From contig JAITLR010000027.1 of assembly GCA_031277805.1 (NCBI GenBank), positions 124,001-188,000 on the forward strand: a stretch of DNA of 64,000 nucleotides, written 5' to 3'. Source of the DNA: Comamonas sp. (GTDB lineage Bacteria > Pseudomonadota > Gammaproteobacteria > Burkholderiales > Burkholderiaceae_C). A model generated the notes under the pieces. The model was not told where the DNA came from. It saw only the letters and a program-made list of their open reading frames with translations, and did not search any database. The translations under genes and the position numbers were made by a program. This document shows, piece after piece, positions 8,309-16,621 of this stretch (positions within the stretch are counted from its first letter, which is position 1; the number at the start of each line of letters is the position of its first letter).

Positions 8309-8878
8309 ATGGAAGCTTTCCTCATTTCCACCTCCATCGTTGCCTTGGCCGAGATGGGGGACAAGACGCAGCTGCTGTCGCTGGTGCTGGCCGCGAAATA
8401 TCGCAAGCCCTTGCCCATCGTGGCGGGAATTTTTGCGGCAACCATCGTCAACCATGCGCTTGCCGGCGCAGTCGGAAACTGGATCACCACGGTGCTGGGC
8501 CCCGATGTGCTGCGCTGGATTCTGGGCATTTCCTTCATTTTGATGGCGGGCTGGATGCTTATTCCCGACAAGCTCGATGACGATGAAGCGAACAAGGCAC
8601 CAGGCCGCTGGGGCGTGTTCGGTACGACGCTGGTGCTGTTCTTTCTGGCCGAGATGGGCGACAAGACGCAATTGGCCACGGTTGGTCTGGCTGCCAAGTA
8701 CCCGCTGTCTTATTACTGGGTAGTGGCAGGCACGACGCTGGGCATGATGCTGGCCAATGCACCGGTAGTGTGGTTTGGTGACAAGATCACCAAGAAGCTG
8801 CCTATCAAGACTATCCACCGCGTTTGCGCCGTGATCTTCCTGGTGCTGGGTGTTGCGGCACTGCTGACGAAGGTCTGA
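8309..8878 (+). CDS. UPF0016/TMEM165-GDT1 family manganese exporter
   Basis: A 189-residue inner-membrane protein with about six helices and the family's two signature copies of EMGDKT (about residues 16-21 and 120-125), which line the cation site. It most likely exports Mn2+, as its riboswitch also says. The ATG at 8309 (MEAFLIST) matches the usual family start but has almost no ribosome site. An in-frame GTG at 8267 has GGAG at proper spacing and would add 14 residues; which is used is open. Confidence 0.9.
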   Translation: MEAFLISTSIVALAEMGDKTQLLSLVLAAKYRKPLPIVAGIFAATIVNHALAGAVGNWITTVLGPDVLRWILGISFILMAGWMLIPDKLDDDEANKAPGRWGVFGTTLVLFFLAEMGDKTQLATVGLAAKYPLSYYWVVAGTTLGMMLANAPVVWFGDKITKKLPIKTIHRVCAVIFLVLGVAALLTKV

Positions 8879-8983
8879 AGCTATAGAAAGAGTAGCTGCT
8901 TGCTTTCGAAGTGAAAAGGGGTGACTGCTTTGACAGTTTGGATTCGGGGCAAGCGCAGTGAATGCAGTACACTGAACCTTCAA

Positions 8984-9036
8984 CGCGCCGATTTGCTTCT
9001 GCTTGCGGGCGCTCTATAAATCCTGCTAAAGACGAA
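8984..9036 (+). promoter_or_regulatory. SAM-II-like riboswitch aptamer
   Basis: GCGCC (8985-8989) pairs with GGCGC (9008-9012) as P1. Between and after them are GATTT, TTGCGGGCGC, TATAAATC and TGCTAAAG, in the same order and spacing as in SAM-II aptamers upstream of metA/metX genes. It lies directly before a terminator and metX, the expected target. SAM-II is best known from alphaproteobacteria, so a covariance-model search is needed to confirm class. Confidence 0.7.
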
Positions 9037-9043
9037 ACCAGAG

Positions 9044-9078
9044 AACCCGGCCTCGTTTTTAGCGATGCCGGGTTTTTT
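9044..9078 (+). terminator. Attenuator terminator before metX
   Basis: AACCCGGC (9044-9051) pairs with GCCGGGTT (9067-9074), followed by a T-run. It ends only four bases before the metX ATG, so the 3' arm also covers the place where a ribosome site would be. High SAM would favour this hairpin and shut metX-metW. Confidence 0.85.
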
Positions 9079-9081
9079 CAT

Positions 9082-10236
9082 ATGTCCTTCATCGCCACAC
9101 CGCAATCCATGCATTTCGATGAAGCGCTGCCCTTGCAGGGTGGTGGCTTCATCGCCGACTACGACCTCGCTTTCGAGACCTATGGCCAGCTCAACGCCGA
9201 CAAGAGCAATGCCATCGTGGTCTGCCATGCGCTCAACGCCTCACACCACGTAGCCGGTGTCTACGAAGGCCAGCCCAAGAGTGAGGGCTGGTGGAACAAT
9301 ATGATCGGCCCGGGCAAGCCCGTCGATACCAACAAGTTCTTCGTCATTGGCATCAACAACCTGGGCTCGTGCTTCGGTTCCACTGGCCCCATGCATACCA
9401 ACCCCGCCACTGGCAAGCCATTCGGCGCCGATTTTCCCGTGGTGACGGTGGAAGACTGGGTGGATGCGCAGGCGCGTCTGCTGGACCGCCTGGGCATCGA
9501 GAAACTGGCTGCTGTGTTGGGTGGCAGCCTGGGCGGCATGCAGGCCCTGTCCTGGTCGCTACGTTATCCAGAGCGCATGGGCCATGCCGTAGTGGTGGCC
9601 AGTGCTCCCAATCTGAATGCCGAGAACATTGCCTTCAACGAGGTGGCGCGTCGCGCCATCGTGACGGACCCGGACTTCAACGGCGGCCACTTCTACGAGC
9701 ATGGCGTGGTGCCTGCGCGCGGCCTACGCATTGCACGCATGATCGGCCACATCACATATCTGAGTGATGACGTGATGAACCAGAAGTTCGGCCGGACACT
9801 GCGTGAAGGGCTCCAACTCAAGTACAGCACGCAGGAGGTGGAGTTCCAGATCGAGAGCTATCTGCGCTACCAGGGCGAGAAATTCAGCAGCTATTTCGAT
9901 GCGAACACCTATTTGCTGATCACGCGCGCGCTGGACTATTTCGACCCGGCGCGCAGTCATGACGGCGATCTGACCCAGGCGCTGGCTGCGGCCAGGGCCA
10001 AATTTCTGCTGGTCAGCTTCACCACCGACTGGCGCTTTGCCCCGGATCGCAGCCGCGAGATCGTCAAGTCGCTGCTGGAAAACAACCGTGACGTCAGCTA
10101 CGCCGAGATCGATGCACCCCATGGGCATGACGCGTTCTTGCTCGATGACCCGCGCTACATGGGCGTTATGCGCTCCTATTTCGAGGGCATTGCCAAGGGT
10201 TTGCCCCCCGCCAAACACACAGGAGAAGCAGCATGA
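9082..10236 (+). CDS. metX: Homoserine O-acyltransferase MetX
   Basis: Acylates homoserine (acetyl or succinyl group) in the first committed step of methionine synthesis. The 384-residue alpha/beta hydrolase has its nucleophile in [10 protein letters not shown] (about residues 150-159), the acid in [11 protein letters not shown] and the catalytic His in [10 protein letters not shown] near the C-terminus. The start at 9082 directly follows the riboswitch terminator; the upstream in-frame ATG at 8962 would run through the aptamer and is rejected. It overlaps metW by ATGA, the standard metX-metW pair of betaproteobacteria. Acetyl versus succinyl specificity cannot be read by eye. Confidence 0.95.
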   Translation: MSFIATPQSMHFDEALPLQGGGFIADYDLAFETYGQLNADKSNAIVVCHALNASHHVAGVYEGQPKSEGWWNNMIGPGKPVDTNKFFVIGINNLGSCFGSTGPMHTNPATGKPFGADFPVVTVEDWVDAQARLLDRLGIEKLAAVLGGSLGGMQALSWSLRYPERMGHAVVVASAPNLNAENIAFNEVARRAIVTDPDFNGGHFYEHGVVPARGLRIARMIGHITYLSDDVMNQKFGRTLREGLQLKYSTQEVEFQIESYLRYQGEKFSSYFDANTYLLITRALDYFDPARSHDGDLTQALAAARAKFLLVSFTTDWRFAPDRSREIVKSLLENNRDVSYAEIDAPHGHDAFLLDDPRYMGVMRSYFEGIAKGLPPAKHTGEAA

Positions 10237-10817
10237 CCGAGCTGACCACCATGAAAGCCATTGCCCAATTGGTACCCCAGGGTTCGCGTGTGCTGGACCT
10301 GGGCTGCGGTGACGGTGCGCTGCTTGAACATCTGATGCGTGAGCGCGGCTGTACCGGCTATGGCGTGGAGCTGGACGATGCCAATGTGCTGGCGTGTACG
10401 CGCCGTGGCGTCAACGTTCTGCAGCTCAATCTGGAAGATGGCCTAGCCATTTTTGGGGACAACAGCTTCGATGTGGTGCTGCAGATCGACACGCTGCAGC
10501 ACCTGCGCAATGCCGAAGTCATGCTGCAGGAGACGGCCCGTATCGGCAAGCAGGGTGTGGTGGCTTTCCCCAATTTCGCGCACTGGAACAACCGCCTGTC
10601 CGTGCTGCGTGGGCGCATGCCGGTCACACGTCGCCTGCCTTATCAGTGGTATGACACGCCGAATATTCGCGTGGGTACTTACAAGGATTTCGAGGTGCTG
10701 GCTACCAAGAACCGGTTGCGCATTCTGGACTCCTTCGGTCTCCAGGGTGGGCAGATGGTACGCAGCCTGCCCAATCTGCTGGCGACCACTGCGGTGTTTC
10801 ACTTCGAACACGCATAG
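10233..10817 (+). CDS. metW: Methionine biosynthesis protein MetW
   Basis: A 194-residue SAM-methyltransferase-fold protein that partners MetX. The SAM loop [12 protein letters not shown] is near residues 20-31, followed by YGVELDD and the MetW-typical [19 protein letters not shown] and WYDTPNIR segments. Its precise role is still debated in the family; it supports homoserine acylation and methionine synthesis. It is translationally coupled to metX and shares the riboswitch. An 8-bp GC-rich hairpin at 10836-10863 follows without a U-run. Confidence 0.93.
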   Translation: MTELTTMKAIAQLVPQGSRVLDLGCGDGALLEHLMRERGCTGYGVELDDANVLACTRRGVNVLQLNLEDGLAIFGDNSFDVVLQIDTLQHLRNAEVMLQETARIGKQGVVAFPNFAHWNNRLSVLRGRMPVTRRLPYQWYDTPNIRVGTYKDFEVLATKNRLRILDSFGLQGGQMVRSLPNLLATTAVFHFEHA

Positions 10818-10941
10818 GCTTTCTTGTTGCGGGATGGCGCGGTTTCCCGAGGAAGACCGCGCCTGAGGCTCTGGCATACTGCGTTGCATCTGGTTGTGTA
10901 ACTCGTAGTTACATTGACTGATCTTTCATCTGCCTCGCTCC

Positions 10942-12114
10942 ATGCCGCTTGTTCTTGACGTGCCCACCATGCTGCTGATGACCGCAGCAGCATCGCTTGC
11001 CATGGCGGTGTCGTTGGCCGCAGCGCGGCCACAGCGCAGCAAGGGCACCGGCATGTGGGCGCTGGGGCTGGTGCTGCACGCGGCAACCTATGTGCTGTAT
11101 ACGTTGCGTGGCACGGTTCCCGATTGGGCCAGCATCGTGCTGTCGAACATGTTGCTGGCCGGTACCTTTGCCATGGCTCTGGGCGCCGTATGCCAGTTCC
11201 GGGGACAGGCTCTGCCCTTGGCCCGCATGTTGATACCCGTGGTGGCGATGACCCTGCTATTCGCGCTCTTCATCCATGACTACCGGGCGCGCATCATGGT
11301 GGCCGGCGTGCTGGCCCCGATTCAGCTTGGCATGGCGCTATGGGTGCTATGGCGACCGCAGCCGCCAGCGCAGTTGCGCGGGGCCTGGTTGTTCAGCGTA
11401 GGGCTGGGGTTGCAGTTCGTGCTGCTTTCCGTGCGGGGTGTGCTGGCCGCGCTGGATGCCATTCCGCTCGGCGGTCTGATGCGCGGAAGCCCCATGCAGT
11501 CCTTTGTCTTCATGGCGGCATTTGTCGTCGTTATCCTGACTTCGCTGGGCTTCATCCTCATGGCCAAGGACCACGCCGATGCGGACAACCGCTATTTTGC
11601 CGTGCATGACGAGCTGACCGGGGCCGCCAACCGCCGCGCCCTTACCCAGACACTGGATCGTGACGTGGCCCGTGCCGTACGGGCTGGCGAACCCTACGCG
11701 CTGATGATGCTGGACATTGACCATTTCAAGGTGGTCAACGATAGCTACGGTCACCATGCGGGCGATCAGGTGCTGCGCCATGTGGTGGCCGTGCTGCGTG
11801 CGCGATTGCGCGCCCAGGATCTGGTGGGCCGCTATGGAGGCGAGGAATTCATGCTGCTGCTGCCCAACACCACGCTCAGCGGTGGGGCCGCGCTGGCCGA
11901 GACACTGCGCGAAGTCATGGAGCAGACCCCTTGCCTGCATGAGGGCCGTTCCATCGCCGTCACAGTAAGCATCGGGGTGTGCGGTGCTCACCTGGAAAAT
12001 GCCAGCAACTGGGATTATCTGATTCAGGCTGCCGACCAGGCGCTGTACCGGGCCAAGGCGGCCGGGCGCAACCGCGTCGAGTGCGCTGATCTGCCACGCC
12101 GCGCCTATGCGTGA
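10942..12114 (+). CDS. Membrane-bound diguanylate cyclase (GGDEF)
   Basis: A 390-residue inner-membrane enzyme making cyclic di-GMP from two GTP. The first about 205 residues form roughly six hydrophobic helices with no recognised ligand domain. A GGDEF domain follows: DELTGAANRRAL, LDIDHFKVVND, and the active-site loop GGEEF near residue 300. RAQD five residues before the loop fits the RxxD inhibitory I-site, so product feedback is expected. It is a single gene, and its signal input is unknown. The ATG at 10942 is chosen because the first helix starts right after it. Confidence 0.92.
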   Translation: MPLVLDVPTMLLMTAAASLAMAVSLAAARPQRSKGTGMWALGLVLHAATYVLYTLRGTVPDWASIVLSNMLLAGTFAMALGAVCQFRGQALPLARMLIPVVAMTLLFALFIHDYRARIMVAGVLAPIQLGMALWVLWRPQPPAQLRGAWLFSVGLGLQFVLLSVRGVLAALDAIPLGGLMRGSPMQSFVFMAAFVVVILTSLGFILMAKDHADADNRYFAVHDELTGAANRRALTQTLDRDVARAVRAGEPYALMMLDIDHFKVVNDSYGHHAGDQVLRHVVAVLRARLRAQDLVGRYGGEEFMLLLPNTTLSGGAALAETLREVMEQTPCLHEGRSIAVTVSIGVCGAHLENASNWDYLIQAADQALYRAKAAGRNRVECADLPRRAYA

Positions 12115-12204
12115 GCAGGCTTCAACCATGGCTGTGTCAGAGCCTTGAGCCCTGGCGTATCCTTGGGCGCATCATCCATTGTTTCCATTTCACGAGGCCT
12201 TGCC

Positions 12205-13695
12205 ATGACCGCCCGTCTGCCTGCCACAGCGCTTGATTCAGTACTTGCACTCGAACGAGTGGATCGTGCGTGGGATGACGACATCCTGCACCAGCTCACC
12301 GACTACATCCGTATCCCCGCCAAGTCGCCCATGTTCGCGCCGGACTGGGAGCAGCAAGGCCATATCGCCACCGTGCTGCGCAATGCGGCCACCTGGGTTG
12401 AGGCGCAGAAAGTGGCCGGACTGAAGCTGGAAGTGATCCAGCAACCGGGTCGCACGCCAGTCATCTTCTTCGAGGTGGAAGGCACGGCCGAGAAAGCCTC
12501 GACCAGCCCCACGGTGCTGATGTATGGCCATCTGGACAAGCAGCCCGAATTTGAGGGTTGGCGCAGCGATCTGGGTCCCTGGACGCCCAAGTACGAGGAC
12601 GGCAAGCTCTATGGCCGTGGCGGTGCCGACGACGGTTATGCCGTCTATGCCAGCGTGGCCGCAATCCAGGAACTCAAGCGCCAGAACGCGCCCCATCCGC
12701 GCATCGTGGGCATTATCGAAACCTGCGAGGAAAGCGGCTCGGCCGACCTGCTGCCCTATGTGGAACTGCTGCGTCCGCGCCTGGGCGATGTGGGATTGGT
12801 GATCTGCCTCGACAGTGGCGCCGGCAACTATGACCAGCTGTGGCTGACCACCAGCCTGCGTGGCATGGCCAGCGGCACGCTCAAGGTGCAGATTCTGACC
12901 GAGGGCGTGCACTCGGGCGATGCATCGGGCGTCGTGCCATCGTCCTTTCGCATCATGCGTCAGGTGCTGGACCGTCTCGAGGACAGCAAGAACGGCCGCG
13001 TGCTGCCGCAGAGCTTTCACTGCGAGGTGCCGGCCGAGCGCATGGCGCAGATCCGCGCCACGGCGGAGATCCTCGGTGAGGACGCCTATGCGCGCTTTCC
13101 CTGGGCGCACTACGACTGCGGCGGCTCGGCCCGTGTGTCCCTGCCCACGACCACCGATCCCGTCCAGGCGCTGGTGCGCCGCACCTGGGAGCCCACGCTG
13201 AGCGTGACCGGTGTGGAGGGCATGCCCAATCTGCAAAATGCCGGCAATGTGCTGCGCCCCTACACGGCCTTCAAGCTCAGCCTGCGCCTGCCACCGCTGG
13301 TCGATGCCGCAGCCTGCGTGCAGGAGATGAAGGCCCTGCTGGAGGACAACGCGCCCTATGAGGCCAGGGTGACCTGGGAGGGGGCGTCCAGCTCCAGCGG
13401 CTGGAATGCGCCAAGCATGGATGGTTGGTTTGAGCGGGCGCTCAATGCTGCTAGCCGTGCCTACTTTGGCGCGGACTGCGGCTATATCGGACAGGGTGGC
13501 ACGATTCCGCTGATGAATATGCTGAGCCAGGGCTTTCCCAAGGCGCAGATGATGGTCTGCGGCGTGCTCGGTCCCAAGAGCAATGCTCACGGTCCCAACG
13601 AGTTTCTACATGTTCCCTATGCCAAAAAGCTCACCGCATCGGTTGCCGAAGTGATCGCCGCCATGGCGCGCGAGCAGGCCGTGGAACAGGACTGA
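12205..13695 (+). CDS. M20 family metallopeptidase
   Basis: A 496-residue cytosolic zinc hydrolase of the M20/M28/ArgE-DapE clan. Metal and catalytic residues are all visible: MYGHLDKQ (His, then Asp), GRGGADDGYA (bridging Asp), ETCEESGS (Glu-Glu), CLDSGAG (Asp) and SNAHGPNEF (last His). The lid/dimerisation domain lies between. The size and GRGGADDG pattern are typical of the long M20 dipeptidase-like branch. The start at 12205 is the first ATG; the longer frame from 12145 uses a TTG. A strong terminator follows. Confidence 0.9.
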   Translation: MTARLPATALDSVLALERVDRAWDDDILHQLTDYIRIPAKSPMFAPDWEQQGHIATVLRNAATWVEAQKVAGLKLEVIQQPGRTPVIFFEVEGTAEKASTSPTVLMYGHLDKQPEFEGWRSDLGPWTPKYEDGKLYGRGGADDGYAVYASVAAIQELKRQNAPHPRIVGIIETCEESGSADLLPYVELLRPRLGDVGLVICLDSGAGNYDQLWLTTSLRGMASGTLKVQILTEGVHSGDASGVVPSSFRIMRQVLDRLEDSKNGRVLPQSFHCEVPAERMAQIRATAEILGEDAYARFPWAHYDCGGSARVSLPTTTDPVQALVRRTWEPTLSVTGVEGMPNLQNAGNVLRPYTAFKLSLRLPPLVDAAACVQEMKALLEDNAPYEARVTWEGASSSSGWNAPSMDGWFERALNAASRAYFGADCGYIGQGGTIPLMNMLSQGFPKAQMMVCGVLGPKSNAHGPNEFLHVPYAKKLTASVAEVIAAMAREQAVEQD

Positions 13696-13712
13696 TTCTT
13701 CACGTCAAATTG

Positions 13713-13753
13713 GCTGTCAACGCTTGATGGGTATGCGTTGACAGCTATTTTTT
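13713..13753 (+). terminator. Terminator of the M20 peptidase gene
   Basis: GCTGTCAACGC (13713-13723) pairs perfectly with GCGTTGACAGC (13735-13745), followed by TATTTTTTTTTTG. The arms are a copy of the dispersed AGCT...AACGCTTG intergenic repeat, showing that this repeat can act as a terminator. Confidence 0.9.
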
Positions 13754-13788
13754 TTTGATACAAAACGAGTTTGTCAGGGCGCGTCGCC

Positions 13789-14097
13789 ATGGAATTGAGT
13801 CTGCCTGCCGAGCTGCACCACCCTTTGGCATGGAGCGTGGTGCAGGAGCTGGGCCATGTGCTCAATGATGCATCGGTCAGCGAGAAGCTGCCCACGGTGT
13901 TCAGGCCCGTGTCGCCTCCTCCTTATCTGAATGGTGGACCTGGCGAGTTTCTGAGCTGGGTCATCGAGTCCGAATACAACTACATAGACCCCGCCTGGAT
14001 TGCCAAGGAGCTGCAGGCCCGCATACCCAGTCCCGTGGATGACCTGAGCTGCTGGCCCGATGCCTCGCTGGAGGCAGGCTTGCGCCCAGAAGACTGA
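13789..14097 (+). CDS. Small hypothetical protein
   Basis: A 102-residue acidic protein with no family I recognise. It has no signal peptide or membrane helix. Prolines cluster in the middle (FRPVSPPPYLNGGPG) and an aromatic/acidic segment follows (FLSWVIESEYNYIDPAW). The ATG at 13789 is preferred over the TTG at 13771. It is preceded by the peptidase terminator, so it begins a new unit that may run into the hydrolase at 14163. Codon use is host-like, which supports a real gene. Confidence 0.55.
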   Translation: MELSLPAELHHPLAWSVVQELGHVLNDASVSEKLPTVFRPVSPPPYLNGGPGEFLSWVIESEYNYIDPAWIAKELQARIPSPVDDLSCWPDASLEAGLRPED

Positions 14098-14162
14098 GCC
14101 CGGTTGACGGATGGCGCGGTCGGCGTCATTCTCAAAACCAGACTAGGCACGCAGGGGCGCAT

Positions 14163-15044
14163 ATGCAGACAACAACTCATGAACACAGCGGGGCAGAAGC
14201 CTGCCTCGACCAGATGGTGGCGCCCGATGGCACCCAGTTGGCGCTGCGTGACTGGCCACTGGCGCAGGGCATCAGGGCGCGTGCGCAGGTGCTGGTGGTG
14301 CATGGCTTGGGCGAGCACAGCGGTCGCTATGCGGCGCTGGCGCGCAGGCTCAATGGCTGGGGCTTTGCCGTGCGCGGCTATGACCAGTATGGGCACGGGC
14401 TCTCGGGCGGCCCGCAAGGCGGTTTGACCAGCGATATGCGGCTGCTTGACGACCTGGCAGTGGTGCTGGATGGCCTGAGAGCCGAGATGCCGAAAAACCA
14501 GGCCATTGTGCTGTTGGGGCACAGCATGGGCGGGCTGGTAGCTGCAGATTTTGTGGCCTCAGGTCTGCGCCATGTAGATGCTCTGGTACTGTCCTCGCCG
14601 GCGCTGGCACTGCATTTGACCGGTGTGCAGAAGGCATTGATGGCCGGCTTGCCCAAGTTGCTGCCCAATCTGCGCGTGGCCAACGGGGTGGAGTCGCGGC
14701 ATCTCTCGCATGATCCGCAGGTGGTGCAGGCCTACGATACCGATGCGTTGCAACACAAGCGCATCAGCGCCAGACTGGCACGCTATATGGCCGAAGGCGG
14801 TGCGCATGTGTTGGCCAAGGCCGGCGGCTGGTGTGTTCCGACCTTGCTGCTATGGGCCGGGCAGGACAAGCTGGTGGATCCCGCTGGCAGTGCGGCCTTC
14901 GCGCAGCAGGCGCCAGCCAGCGTGGTGCAGGCCCAGTGCTTTGAGGCGGCCTATCACGAGATCTTCAATGAAAGCCCCGAGCTGGCCGCCCCGGTATTGC
15001 AGCGGCTTGAGCAGTGGCTGGATCAGCAGTTTCCGCCGGCCTGA
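14163..15044 (+). CDS. Alpha/beta hydrolase, monoacylglycerol lipase/lysophospholipase-like
   Basis: A 293-residue serine hydrolase of the Hydrolase_4 (lysophospholipase) type. VVHGLGEHSGRY forms the oxyanion region, LLGHSMGGLVA holds the nucleophile (about residue 120), WAGQDKLVDP the Asp and AYHEIFNE the His. No signal peptide, so it is cytosolic or peripheral. Substrate inferred only from family: monoacylglycerols or lysophospholipids. Its stop is immediately adjacent to the stop of the convergent SRAP gene, leaving no room for a separate terminator. Confidence 0.88.
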   Translation: MQTTTHEHSGAEACLDQMVAPDGTQLALRDWPLAQGIRARAQVLVVHGLGEHSGRYAALARRLNGWGFAVRGYDQYGHGLSGGPQGGLTSDMRLLDDLAVVLDGLRAEMPKNQAIVLLGHSMGGLVAADFVASGLRHVDALVLSSPALALHLTGVQKALMAGLPKLLPNLRVANGVESRHLSHDPQVVQAYDTDALQHKRISARLARYMAEGGAHVLAKAGGWCVPTLLLWAGQDKLVDPAGSAAFAQQAPASVVQAQCFEAAYHEIFNESPELAAPVLQRLEQWLDQQFPPA

Positions 15045-15779
15045 TTACAGCAGCGGAGGTGGTTGCTTGCGGCCTTTTTCCACAGGGTTGGCTCGCAGTT
15101 TTTCGGCGGGGTAGGGGCGCAGAAATTCCTTGGCTTTGTTGACCTTGGCATTGAGCCAGGCGTCGTAAGCGCCTTCGTTGAGGATGGCGGGCATGGCTTT
15201 GTCGTTGCCGGGGTGGCCATAGCGGTTCATCAGTGCATGGGCATTGGCGTTGATGGTGATGAGGGCGTAGCTGACGATGATTTCGCCGTCCTCGCCCACC
15301 CAGCGTGCCCAGACGCCGGCGGCGCCCATGGGCTGGTTGTCCACACGGGTGATGCGCGTGGGCAGGGGCTTGCCGGGACGCAGATCGTCAACCTGAAATG
15401 CTTGCAGCGGCACGATGCAGCGCTGGCCGGCCAGCCAGGCGTCGCGAAACGCCGTACCTGTGGTCAGGTTGTCGATCTTGGCATTGACCAGCTTGAGCGC
15501 ACGCAGGCGCCCGTCCGAGGCAGATTTGACCCAATGGGGCACCAGACCGAAGCTGGCGGGCACAAGCACGCGCTCCACCGGCGGTATGGGGGCTCCTTCC
15601 TCAGGAGCTGCAAACGTACGACCCAGAAGCGTTGCAGAGGATTCTGCGGCCGCATTGACGATGATGCAGCCCAGACGGCGTGGGGTGATCTGGTGCTCGG
15701 GAGCCGGTTCGGGCGCTTCGACGCGAAAGTTTTGCGAATAGAACTCGGGCTTGGCCAGAGAGAGGTGGCAACTGCTCAT
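15045..15779 (-). CDS. SRAP (YedK/HMCES)-like protein with altered active site
   Basis: A 244-residue member of the SOS response-associated peptidase fold, whose classic members crosslink to abasic sites through Cys2. Family landmarks remain: LVNAKIDN (NAR motif), RCIVPLQAF (matching RCLIPADGF) and AMPAIL (matching RMPVIL). The key residues look changed. The protein begins MSSC, so no Cys at position 2; the Glu of the GFYEW motif is replaced (AFQVDD); the His before RMP reads as Asn. The start is secure, with GGAG eight bases upstream. It lies 3 bp after rsmE in the same operon. It may lack abasic-site chemistry. Confidence 0.75.
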   Translation of the reverse strand: MSSCHLSLAKPEFYSQNFRVEAPEPAPEHQITPRRLGCIIVNAAAESSATLLGRTFAAPEEGAPIPPVERVLVPASFGLVPHWVKSASDGRLRALKLVNAKIDNLTTGTAFRDAWLAGQRCIVPLQAFQVDDLRPGKPLPTRITRVDNQPMGAAGVWARWVGEDGEIIVSYALITINANAHALMNRYGHPGNDKAMPAILNEGAYDAWLNAKVNKAKEFLRPYPAEKLRANPVEKGRKQPPPLL

Positions 15780-15782
15780 GAT

Positions 15783-16523
15783 TTACTCCAGGGCCAATAG
15801 TGAAAGAGCGGCCACGGAGGCCGTTTCGGCGCGCAGCACCCGGTTGCCCAGGCTGGCGGGCTTCCAGCCTCGCTCCAGCGCCCAGTCTTCTTCCTGCGCA
15901 GTCAGGCCGCCTTCGGGGCCATGCAGCACCCAGACGGCTTTCGCATCGCCCGTGGCAGCGCGCAGCGGCTGGTTGCCTTCGCGCAGAGACAGCACCAAGC
16001 GAGCTGCATCGGCGTCAGGTGCATCCTGGCCGCGCAGCCAGTCGGCCAGCGACTGAGGCGCGTGAATCACGGGGACCTGGTTGCGACCGCATTGCTCGCA
16101 GGCCGAGATGGCAATGGACTGCCAGCGCTCGATCTTCTTGTCGGCGCGGTCGCCCTTGAGCTTGAGCACGCTGCGCGCAGCCATCACGGGCTGGATGCTG
16201 GTCACGCCCAGCTCGGTGGCTTTCTCCACCAGCCAGTCCATGCGTTCGTTGGCGGGCATGCCGACTACCAGATGCACGGCGCGTGCCGCTTCTCGTTCCA
16301 GGGCGCGGTGGGATGCTATGCGTACGCCGACATCGCTGCGACCCATATGGGTGATGACGGCGTCGAATTCACCGCCTGTAAAACCGTTGCCTGTCTGGCC
16401 CTCGAACAAGGTGATGACATCACCAGGCTGGTGGCGCAGCACCTGCACATGGCGGGCAGCGCCTGCGTGCAGGTCCAGCTCGGCGCCGATGTGCAGAGGA
16501 ATAGGGCAGTGATAGCGCGGCAT
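15783..16523 (-). CDS. rsmE: 16S rRNA (uracil1498-N3)-methyltransferase
   Basis: SPOUT-class SAM methyltransferase acting on U1498 in the ribosomal decoding centre. It is 246 residues, normal length. The N-terminal PUA-like part is followed by the trefoil-knot motifs: MDWLVEKATELGV, CEQCGRNQVP, LHGPEGGLTAQE and LGNRVLRAETA (about residues 225-235). It is transcribed ahead of the SRAP-like gene with a 3-bp gap. Upstream lie about 100 bp, including a pair of dispersed repeats, before amgK. Confidence 0.95.
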   Translation of the reverse strand: MPRYHCPIPLHIGAELDLHAGAARHVQVLRHQPGDVITLFEGQTGNGFTGGEFDAVITHMGRSDVGVRIASHRALEREAARAVHLVVGMPANERMDWLVEKATELGVTSIQPVMAARSVLKLKGDRADKKIERWQSIAISACEQCGRNQVPVIHAPQSLADWLRGQDAPDADAARLVLSLREGNQPLRAATGDAKAVWVLHGPEGGLTAQEEDWALERGWKPASLGNRVLRAETASVAALSLLALE

Positions 16524-16539
16524 GTCTGAAAATAATGAG

Positions 16540-16617
16540 AGCTGCTAACGCTTGTCATATCTCGATATCAGATTGTTATTTATCTGGAATCAAGTGCAGT
16601 CAAGCGCAAGAAGCTAT
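16540..16617. repeat. Dispersed AGCTGC/AACGCTTG intergenic repeat pair
   Basis: Two facing copies between amgK and rsmE: AGCTGCTAACGCTTG (16540-16555) and CAAGCGCAAGAAGCTAT (16601-16617). They are the best example in the window of a repeat whose core is ATAGCT plus AAGCGCTTG. Similar copies lie at 1504, 8879, 13713, 22761, 24891, 32041, 43216, 51077, 54678, 56291 and 60337. Confidence 0.75.
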
Positions 16618-16621
16618 GGTT

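Noticed and set aside
8930-8935. TTGACA as the -35 box of a metX promoter
   Set aside because: No acceptable -10 box at 16-18 bp spacing, so a promoter cannot be supported.
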